Source: an uncultured Clostridia bacterium (GTDB lineage Bacteria > Bacillota > Clostridia > Christensenellales > Aristaeellaceae). From it: 64,000 bases of DNA. The DNA lies in contig CAKTZR010000001.1 in NCBI GenBank assembly GCA_934636105.1, positions 248,001-312,000 of the forward strand, read 5' to 3'. A model generated the notes under the pieces. The model worked only from the letters and a program-made list of their open reading frames with translations. It had not been told where the DNA came from and did not search any database. Each line of letters opens with the position of its first letter. Within the stretch, counting starts at the first letter, position 1. Both the position numbers and the translations under genes were made by a program. Below are positions 57,742 to 64,000 of this stretch, one piece after another.

Positions 57742-59793
57742 GTGGAGGATAGACCCATCCTGAGGCTGAATCAGGAGTTGATTGGAAAGATTGCTGCGGG
57801 CGAAGTGGTGGAAAGCCCCGCTTCGGCCATCAAGGAACTGGTGGAAAACAGTCTGGATGCAGGCGCAACGTGCGTTACCGTGGAAATTCGCGACGGCGGC
57901 ATTTCCTATCTGCGGGTGACGGACAACGGACACGGCATTCACGCAAGAGATGTGCGGATGGCGTTTGAGCGACATGCGACAAGTAAAATCACGAAGTCAG
58001 ACGACCTGTTCGCGCTGCATACGCTGGGCTTCCGCGGTGAAGCGCTGGCTTCGATTGCCGCTGTATCCAAGCTGACGCTGACCACGCGGAACATTCACGA
58101 AGAAATCGGAACGCGCGCGATTAACGAGGGCGGAGAGATCAAGAGCATCACGGAAGCGGCAAGCCCGCAGGGAACGACCATCGTTGCGCGCGAACTGTTT
58201 TACAATACGCCGGTTCGACTCAAGTTCTTGAAAAAGCCGACGACCGAAGCCTCGAAAGTAGCGGAAGTGATTGCCAGGCTGATTCTGGCGCATCCGGAGG
58301 TTTCGTTCCGTTTGATCCATAATGGCAAACAAATCTACGCCAGCTCCGGAAACGGAGATTTGCGAAGCGCTGTGTTCAGTCTGTATGGACGCGAAACGGC
58401 CAGCGCAATGATTCCTGTGAAATCGGAAGGCTCGATTGCGGTCAGCGGTCTTGTCGGCGTGGGGCTTCAAGCGCGATCGAATCGCGCGCGTCAGACGTTT
58501 ATTGTGAATGGACGAACCATTCGAAGCCAGTTGTTGACGCAGGCGCTGGAGGATGGATGCCGCGAACGCGTGACGATTGGTCATTATCCGATTTGCGTTT
58601 TGCGAATTGAAATGTCCCCGGCGATGGTGGACGTCAATGTGCATCCCAATAAGCTGGAAGTGCGATTCAGCGATGAACATCTGATTTATGAAAATGTCTG
58701 CGGTGCAGTGGCGGACAGCTTTTCGATTTCGCCGCTGAAAAGTGCGCCGCATATGACGCTGACCCGTGAAGTGCCGCAGACGACACTTCGACCGAGCGTC
58801 GTTCAGGTTATCGATACGCAGACGGAAGAAGGCATGGAGCAGGCACGGGAGCAGATCAAGGCGGAGACCCAGCAGCCTGTTGTCCGCACGATCAATATTA
58901 AAATCAATCCGCCGAAGCCGGAGGAGACTGTTCGGCCGCAGACGGAGACGGCCAGACCTACACCGCAGCAGCAGGCAGATTTCACTTCGTTTGTGACTCA
59001 ATACTTTGGCGGTTCGGCTTTGCGCGAAAGCGTTGTTTCCGGCAGACAGGAACCGTTGGAATTTGCCAAACTGAATGATTCGCCAGCTCGTACAAAGGAA
59101 GAATCGGAAAAGGAAGAAACGCCGGAAGCGACGTCAAACCCTGCTGTACAGAAGCCGGAAATGGTTCAGCAGGAGCTTTTGCCGAAGGAAGAAGCCAACA
59201 CGCTTGGCGATGAATTGAGCGGCTACTCGATGGTCGGCGTGGCGTTTGACACGTACATCATTCTGCAAAATTCAAAACAGCTTATTTTGATCGACCAGCA
59301 TGCGGCACATGAGCGGATTCTTTACGAAAAGCTGATGCGCGAAATCGACGCGGGTGTGGGTTCGCAGCTGTTGATGGTGGCACAGGTTGTGCATGTTACG
59401 CCTCAGGACGCGGTGAAAATTGAAACCTATCGCGAGGACATTCGAGCGGCTGGATTTGATATCGAACCGTTTGGCGACGATGCGTATCAGATTCGCGCGG
59501 TGCCCAATGTATTGGGGGTTCCGCAGACCAAGAGCGCATTTCTGGATATGGTGGATCGGCTTGGTGAGCTTCGCGTGCTTTCAACGGCACAAAAGAGACG
59601 GGATGCGATTTTGCAGATGGCGTGCAAAAAAGCGGTCAAAGGCGGAGATAAGCTGACCCTGGAGGAAATCAAGCCGCTATTGGCGGACATGCTGCGTACC
59701 AACGCGCCGCCGACTTGTCCGCATGGCCGTCCGCTGGTTGTCGTTCTGGAACGGACGGAGATTGAAAAGCGGTTCAGGCGGATCAATGACTGA
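57742..59793 (+). CDS. mutL: DNA mismatch repair protein MutL
   Basis: 683 residues. GHKL ATPase domain with ELVENSLDAGAT, TDNGHGI and GFRGEAL; transducer domain to about 330; acidic/Pro linker (about 340-480); C-terminal endonuclease/dimerisation domain with the metal-binding DQHAAHERILYE and the ACKKAV..GD and CPHGRP motifs typical of endonuclease-active MutL. GTG start at 57742 after AAGGAAAGG. In a mutS-mutL-miaA series. Confidence 0.97.
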   Translation: MEDRPILRLNQELIGKIAAGEVVESPASAIKELVENSLDAGATCVTVEIRDGGISYLRVTDNGHGIHARDVRMAFERHATSKITKSDDLFALHTLGFRGEALASIAAVSKLTLTTRNIHEEIGTRAINEGGEIKSITEAASPQGTTIVARELFYNTPVRLKFLKKPTTEASKVAEVIARLILAHPEVSFRLIHNGKQIYASSGNGDLRSAVFSLYGRETASAMIPVKSEGSIAVSGLVGVGLQARSNRARQTFIVNGRTIRSQLLTQALEDGCRERVTIGHYPICVLRIEMSPAMVDVNVHPNKLEVRFSDEHLIYENVCGAVADSFSISPLKSAPHMTLTREVPQTTLRPSVVQVIDTQTEEGMEQAREQIKAETQQPVVRTINIKINPPKPEETVRPQTETARPTPQQQADFTSFVTQYFGGSALRESVVSGRQEPLEFAKLNDSPARTKEESEKEETPEATSNPAVQKPEMVQQELLPKEEANTLGDELSGYSMVGVAFDTYIILQNSKQLILIDQHAAHERILYEKLMREIDAGVGSQLLMVAQVVHVTPQDAVKIETYREDIRAAGFDIEPFGDDAYQIRAVPNVLGVPQTKSAFLDMVDRLGELRVLSTAQKRRDAILQMACKKAVKGGDKLTLEEIKPLLADMLRTNAPPTCPHGRPLVVVLERTEIEKRFRRIND

Positions 59794-59812
59794 AATCAGT
59801 CGGGAGAAAACG

Positions 59813-60775
59813 ATGAAACCGATATTAGTGGCGCTTGTCGGACCGACAGGCGTTGGCAAGACGCAGGTTTCGCTGGATGTGGCGAAGGCCCTGAATGCTG
59901 AAATCATTTCGATGGATTCCATGCAGATTTATCGCGGAATGGATATCGGCACGGCGAAATCGACGCTTGAAGAGCGCGGCGAAGTTGTGCATCACATGAT
60001 CGATATTGTCAATCCGCATGAGCGTTTTACCGTGGCGGATTATCGAAATCGAGCGATACCGGTGATTGAGGATGTTCTGTCGCGGCACAAGCTGCCCATG
60101 CTGGTCGGCGGAACGGGCCTGTATTTGGATGCGATTCGCTATGAAATGAAACTGGGACAAAGCGGCGCAGATGAAGCAATTCGTGCGCGGCTTCGTGAAA
60201 TCGCCGATCAGCCGAACGGACAGCTCAAACTGCACGAAATGCTTCAATGCGTCGATCCGCAGACGGCGCAGAAGCTGCATCCGAACGACGTTCGCCGCGT
60301 GATGCGCGCGCTTGAAATCTACGAAACCTCCGGCCAAACCAAGAGCGAGCAGACGGTTCAGACCAGACGAGAGGGTGATTACCATGTGTTGGTATATGGC
60401 CTGTCGCAGCCGAGAGAAGCTATGTATGCGCGAATCAATGCACGAGTGGATGAGATGATGGACGCGGGGCTGGTGGACGAGGTGAAACGCCTGCTCGATC
60501 AGGGCGTAGAGCCGAATCAGGAAGGCGGCGCCATGCAGGCAATCGGTTATAAGGAGATGGTCAGCGCACTGCGCGGCGAAATATCGATGGAGCACGCTGT
60601 CGAGCTGATTAAGCAGAATTCGCGGCGATATGCCAAACGGCAATGGACATGGTTTCGCCATGATGAGAGCACCTGCTGGTTTGATTATACAGATTATCCG
60701 AATCGGGAAGCGTTGGAAACTGCGCTTTTGAATCGGATTCATGCTGACGAACAAGCCTATTTGGAAAACGCATAA
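59813..60775 (+). CDS. miaA: tRNA dimethylallyltransferase
   Basis: 320 residues. P-loop ALVGPTGVGKT at 9-19, DSMQIYRGMDIGTAK, HHMIDIV, and GGTGLYLDAI. Transfers a dimethylallyl group to A37 of tRNAs reading UNN codons; MiaB then methylthiolates it. ATG 59813 after GGGAG; in-frame ATG at 59786 overlaps the mutL stop and lacks a site. The mutL-miaA order is conserved widely. Confidence 0.95.
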   Translation: MKPILVALVGPTGVGKTQVSLDVAKALNAEIISMDSMQIYRGMDIGTAKSTLEERGEVVHHMIDIVNPHERFTVADYRNRAIPVIEDVLSRHKLPMLVGGTGLYLDAIRYEMKLGQSGADEAIRARLREIADQPNGQLKLHEMLQCVDPQTAQKLHPNDVRRVMRALEIYETSGQTKSEQTVQTRREGDYHVLVYGLSQPREAMYARINARVDEMMDAGLVDEVKRLLDQGVEPNQEGGAMQAIGYKEMVSALRGEISMEHAVELIKQNSRRYAKRQWTWFRHDESTCWFDYTDYPNREALETALLNRIHADEQAYLENA

Positions 60776-60778
60776 GAT

Positions 60779-60818
60779 CAAACAGACCGCAGTCTAAGTG
60801 AACAGCGGTCTGTTTTTG
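60779..60818 (+). terminator. Terminator of the mutS-mutL-miaA unit
   Basis: AACAGACCGC pairs with GCGGTCTGTT, followed by five T residues, just after the miaA stop. Confidence 0.85.
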
Positions 60819-60896
60819 AAACAAAAGCATGCACATGAAGGCAAAACCGACCATAGTATGATATCGGTTCAAATGGAACCGTAAGGAGTGGATGCT

Positions 60897-61478
60897 ATGA
60901 ATCGATTATGCTGTTCCGGAGAACCAAACGGCTGCTGTGAAACGGGAAGAACCGGATGCAACGGCGAATATATCGTTGAACGTGTGATTGGAAGATCTCG
61001 CCAGACGTGCTGCTATCAAGGCATGTTGAATGTAGAGGAAGCGCCGGGCACGTGCCCGCCTTTATATCTGAAAGCGATTGATGTTGTCGATATCGCGGCA
61101 ATTTGTCCGCAGCGGTTTTGCGCGTGCGGAACGCAGGCCCTTCGGCTGACGCTGATGCTTTGGATTATAGATGGCAGAGGATGCCGCTTTCAAACCTATG
61201 CGCAAATTGATGTAGAGGTGCAGAATGAACCTAATAGACCCCAGACTGGGAATGTAAACATTCGACGCGGTGCGAGGGTCTGCATAAGGCGGGCTATGGA
61301 CTGTGTAGCAGCTGGCTTCGATGTGGATTTGGCCATAGAGATTGAGACGATCGTTAGCCGAATGGAGTTTGTCGGGCATGAACCATGCAGAACGCCGGCC
61401 TGTCCACCCCTTCCGTTGTATCCGCCGCCGCCAAACTATGGCTTCCGACCCGAATGTTCGTGCGGAAAGCGATTGTAA
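60897..61478 (+). CDS. Cys-rich protein of unknown function, possibly envelope or spore-surface
   Basis: 193 residues with 20 or so cysteines: an N-terminal cluster (NRLCCSGEPNGCCETGRTGC), CPQRFCACG in the middle and PECSCGKRL at the end, plus a Pro-rich segment LPLYPPPPNYG. The centre (about 65-150) is predicted beta-rich (LRLTLMLWIIDGRG, QIDVEVQ). No signal peptide. ATG 60897 is eight bases after TAAGGAG. The composition resembles clostridial spore-coat or crust proteins, and a CATAGTAT sequence near 60851 resembles a sporulation sigma -10 element; both are suggestive only. Confidence 0.6.
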   Translation: MNRLCCSGEPNGCCETGRTGCNGEYIVERVIGRSRQTCCYQGMLNVEEAPGTCPPLYLKAIDVVDIAAICPQRFCACGTQALRLTLMLWIIDGRGCRFQTYAQIDVEVQNEPNRPQTGNVNIRRGARVCIRRAMDCVAAGFDVDLAIEIETIVSRMEFVGHEPCRTPACPPLPLYPPPPNYGFRPECSCGKRL

Positions 61479-61493
61479 AATGAGCGAAAAGGC

Positions 61494-61522
61494 TTGAATG
61501 CACATGCAAAGTGATGTAAAAT
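61494..61522 (+). promoter_or_regulatory. Promoter of xpt
   Basis: TTGAAT (61494-61499), 17-bp spacer, TAAAAT (61517-61522). No purine riboswitch is visible in the roughly 40-nt leader. Confidence 0.65.
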
Positions 61523-61565
61523 AAATAAATCCATTACGAATTATAGACGAAGGGGCAAAAGACGT

Positions 61566-62138
61566 ATGCAGATGCTGAAAGACGCGATTCTGGAGCGGGG
61601 CAAGGCGCTCAATCAGGATGTTCTGTTGGTGGATTCTTTTCTGAATCATCAGGTTGATGTTGCGCTGATGAAAGCGGTTGGCGAGGAATTTGCAAAGCAC
61701 TTCGCTCATCAGGGAATTACTCGCGTTGTGACGATTGAAAGCTCCGGCATTGCGCCTGCATCGTTTACGGCGCTGGCGCTCGGTCTGCCGCTTGTGATTA
61801 TGAAAAAACAGACCTCCCGCATTTTGAAGGGGGATTTGCTGCAAACGACGGTGCGCTCCTTCACCAAGGGAACGCAATACGAGTTGACGGTGAAGCGCGA
61901 ATTCCTTCCGGCAGGCGAAAAGGTGTTGCTGATCGACGATTTTCTGGCGAGCGGCGAAGCAGCGTTCGGCGTGATTCGTCTGGCTGAGCAGGCGGGTGCA
62001 CAGATTGGCGGCATCGGCATTGTGATCGAAAAGGCCTTTCAGAGCGGACATAAGCGTTTGGAAGAAGCAGGAATTGATGTCTATTCGCTGGCGCGGATTG
62101 CATCGATGTCGGTCGACCAGATCACGTTTGCGGATTGA
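61566..62138 (+). CDS. xpt: Xanthine phosphoribosyltransferase
   Basis: 190 residues: DSFLNHQVDVALMKAVGEEFA, TIESSGIAPA, and the PRPP motif VLLIDDFLASGEAA. Salvages xanthine to XMP. Many Firmicute xpt genes are under a guanine riboswitch; here the leader is too short. GAAGGGG before the ATG. Followed by a terminator. Confidence 0.93.
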   Translation: MQMLKDAILERGKALNQDVLLVDSFLNHQVDVALMKAVGEEFAKHFAHQGITRVVTIESSGIAPASFTALALGLPLVIMKKQTSRILKGDLLQTTVRSFTKGTQYELTVKREFLPAGEKVLLIDDFLASGEAAFGVIRLAEQAGAQIGGIGIVIEKAFQSGHKRLEEAGIDVYSLARIASMSVDQITFAD

Positions 62139-62152
62139 TTGAAATTGAATTT

Positions 62153-62182
62153 GCGGCGGGCGTTAGCCTGCCGCGTTTTATT
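62153..62182 (+). terminator. Terminator after xpt
   Basis: GCGGCGGGC pairs with GCCTGCCGC around GTTA, followed by TTTTATTTT. Confidence 0.85.
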
Positions 62183-62369
62183 TTACCAAAAATCGGGTGT
62201 GGAAAGATGAATTTTTCTGTTAAATTTGCTAAAATGGTGAATTCCTGATGCAACGAACAGCAGAATATGATATAATAAAAAGAAGATGTATGGCGATTGA
62301 CGCATAAACAGGCGAAAAAGCCGTGAGAACGTCCTTTCAACGATTCGACAAGGCTGAGGAGGTTTATAT

Positions 62370-62960
62370 ATGTTGCAACCCGAACTTCCGCTGATTCTGG
62401 CTTCCGGTTCGCCGAGACGGCGTGAACTGCTGGATACAATGGGGCTGACGTATACGGTGGAAACGCCGGATGTGGATGAAAATTACGTTGCCCGCCCCGC
62501 AGAAATGGTGATGGAAATTTCCAGACGCAAGGCTGCGGCCGTCGCTGCGCGACACAACGATGCAATTATCATTGCCGCGGATACGCTTGTTTTTACGGAA
62601 GGGCCGCTTGGCAAACCGCACACGCCGGAACGTGCAAAAGAGATGCTGAAAAGCCTTGCCGGAAACTGGCACCACGTATATACGGGCGTTACGGTCATCA
62701 ACACAAGGATCGGACGCGTGCTTCGCAACGTTGAGAAGACGCGCGTGCATATCGTACCGATGACGGACGAAGAAATTGACGCTTATGTGGCGACGGGTGA
62801 GCCGCTGGATAAAGCAGGCGCTTATGGCATTCAGGGCTTGGGCGGCATGTTCGTAGATCGGATTGACGGTTCGTATTCCAATGTGATGGGTTTGCCGACG
62901 GCAATGCTGCGCACAATGCTCTTGCAGATCAGCGGCACGGGCGAACGAGGAGTTATTTAA
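62370..62960 (+). CDS. maf: Maf-family nucleoside triphosphate pyrophosphatase
   Basis: 196 residues: LILASGSPRRRELLDTMGL at the N-terminus, ADTLVFTEGPLGKP, and the QGLGGMFVDRIDGSYSNVMGLP signature. Hydrolyses dTTP/UTP or modified nucleotides, and is linked to septum arrest. AGGAGG before ATG 62370. The stop overlaps the start of mreB by one base (TAATG), the usual maf-mreB arrangement (radC absent between). Confidence 0.92.
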   Translation: MLQPELPLILASGSPRRRELLDTMGLTYTVETPDVDENYVARPAEMVMEISRRKAAAVAARHNDAIIIAADTLVFTEGPLGKPHTPERAKEMLKSLAGNWHHVYTGVTVINTRIGRVLRNVEKTRVHIVPMTDEEIDAYVATGEPLDKAGAYGIQGLGGMFVDRIDGSYSNVMGLPTAMLRTMLLQISGTGERGVI

Positions 62961-63988
62961 TGGCAGGTTTTCAGTTTGTTTCGCCGGATATCGCGGTCGA
63001 TATCGGAACGGATAACACACGCGTCTATGTCAAGGATAAGGGGATTGTCGTCAATGAACCTTCCGTCGTCATTACGCGCGGAGAAGGGCCGAGAAACATT
63101 GTGGCCGTCGGCGACAGCGCAGAGGAAATGATCGGCAGAGCGGGCGGCAATATTCGAATCATTCATCCGCTTCGGGATGGCGTGATTGTCGATTACGAAA
63201 TGGCGCAGATCATGATCCACTATTTTGTCAGCAAAGCGATTGGCACACGGCGCTTTGTCCGCCCGCGCGTGGTGGTGACAATGCCGGGTGATGTCAGCAA
63301 GGTAGAGCGCCGCGCGGTGATCAACACGATGGAAAAAATCGGCGCACGGCAGATTTTCGTGGTGGAGCAGGCTTTTGCGGCGGCGCTTGGCACGGGTCTT
63401 CCGGTCTATGAGCCACAGGGCAGTTTTGTTGTGGATATTGGAGGCGGCACGACGGAGGTTGCGCTGGTTTCCATGGGCGGCGTGGTTTTGTCTCACTCGG
63501 TTCGCGTAGCGGGCAACAAGATTGACGAAGCAATTTCGGGCTTTCTGAAAAAACAGCATGCGATTTTGGTGACGGATCGCGTGGCCGAGCAGATCAAGTT
63601 TGACTTGGCGGACGTTCGCAGCGAAAAGAAGATGGAACACATCGCCGTGGTGCGCGGCCGCGATATTGCAACAGGCATGCCGCTTACGGTGGAAGTGAAT
63701 ATGGCCAAGGTCAGCGAAGCGATTCGCGAGCCGATTCAGGAGATTTTGAGCGCAATCAAATGGGTGCTGGGTCGTGTTCCACCGGAACTTTGCGCGGATA
63801 TTCTTCAAAATGGAATTTATTTGACGGGCGGTTCCGCAGCGCTGCCGAATTTGGACACGATGATCGCGACGGAATTCGGCGTGCCTGTATCGGTGGCTCG
63901 TGATGCGGGCGAATGCACGACGCTTGGCGCGGGTTATATGGCGGATCATTTTGATATGCTGGGCGGCATAAGCGGCAAGGCCGAATAA
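62960..63988 (+). CDS. mreB: Rod shape-determining protein MreB
   Basis: 342 residues, the normal length. Actin fold: phosphate-1 DIAVDIGTDNTRVYV, PSVVI, HPLRDGVIVDYEMA, phosphate-2 FVVDIGGGTTEVALVS, and adenosine motif IYLTGGSAALPNL. It forms short filaments that guide wall synthesis. The first hydrophobic segment is short (FQFVSPD). GAGGAG nine bases before the ATG. The expected mreC-mreD genes lie past the window end. Confidence 0.95.
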   Translation: MAGFQFVSPDIAVDIGTDNTRVYVKDKGIVVNEPSVVITRGEGPRNIVAVGDSAEEMIGRAGGNIRIIHPLRDGVIVDYEMAQIMIHYFVSKAIGTRRFVRPRVVVTMPGDVSKVERRAVINTMEKIGARQIFVVEQAFAAALGTGLPVYEPQGSFVVDIGGGTTEVALVSMGGVVLSHSVRVAGNKIDEAISGFLKKQHAILVTDRVAEQIKFDLADVRSEKKMEHIAVVRGRDIATGMPLTVEVNMAKVSEAIREPIQEILSAIKWVLGRVPPELCADILQNGIYLTGGSAALPNLDTMIATEFGVPVSVARDAGECTTLGAGYMADHFDMLGGISGKAE

Positions 63989-64000
63989 AGCCCACTTGCA

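Overview
This window reads as a chromosome segment of a spore-lineage Firmicute of the Clostridia, with moderate to high G+C for that group. The evidence is the gene set: SepF, YlmH and DivIVA next to LspA and RluD, IreB-RuvX-DUF1292, a T-box ahead of pheST, an S-box ahead of metK, RqcH, GerMN and SpoIID proteins, MreB, and RicF/YlbF next to MiaB. An affiliation near the Christensenellales is only a guess. Nearly all genes are ordinary housekeeping genes with clear Shine-Dalgarno sites.

Layout. 1-6.8 kb: the end of a division cluster (sepF, ylmH, divIVA-like), then lspA-rluD, small envelope genes, an AI-2E permease and ireB-ruvX-DUF1292. 6.8-16 kb: T-box, pheS-pheT, aroE, ppa, a C26 amidotransferase-like hydrolase, a SpoIID/SH3 protein and gap. 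16-17.7 kb: tRNA-Tyr and tRNA-Leu, followed by an A+T-rich patch with a GNAT gene and a second copy of the tRNA-Leu 3' end. 17.7-28.4 kb: a TtcA-like gene, a two-component system, a NAGPA-type secreted protein, a DUF368 lipid carrier gene, SAM riboswitch-metK, rqcH, a GerMN protein and rdgB-yfcE. 28.4-35.1 kb: eight tRNA genes, the last of which (tRNA-Lys, CTT) is the target of a 4.1-kb integrated element bounded by a perfect 50-bp repeat; an IS150-group insertion sequence lies 71 bp beyond it. 35.1-41 kb: a Mn riboswitch with mntP, and a BMP-type nucleoside ABC importer. 41-46.4 kb: VOC protein, MATE pump, recX-pncB-lgt. 46.4-64 kb: upp, a glycosyltransferase, a QueG-like protein, a radical-SAM pair with rng, miaB-ricF, mutS-mutL-miaA, a Cys-rich protein, xpt, and maf-mreB.

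The most unusual region is the element at 29.2-33.3 kb. It encodes a tyrosine integrase beside attR, a short winged-helix protein resembling the N-terminal domain of RepA_N initiators, five regularly spaced 15-bp palindromic iterons beside an A+T-rich stretch, an XRE repressor, a Lar-like zinc-ribbon protein, a small Cys-rich ORF with its own terminator, and a ribbon-helix-helix protein whose promoter carries repeated operator-like sites. It has no recognisable capsid, relaxase or transfer gene. It looks like a minimal integrating replicon or satellite; that function is inference.

Several regulatory RNAs are well supported (T-box with a UUC specifier, SAM-I, yybP-ykoY). A structured leader before the DUF368 gene matches no class I recognise.
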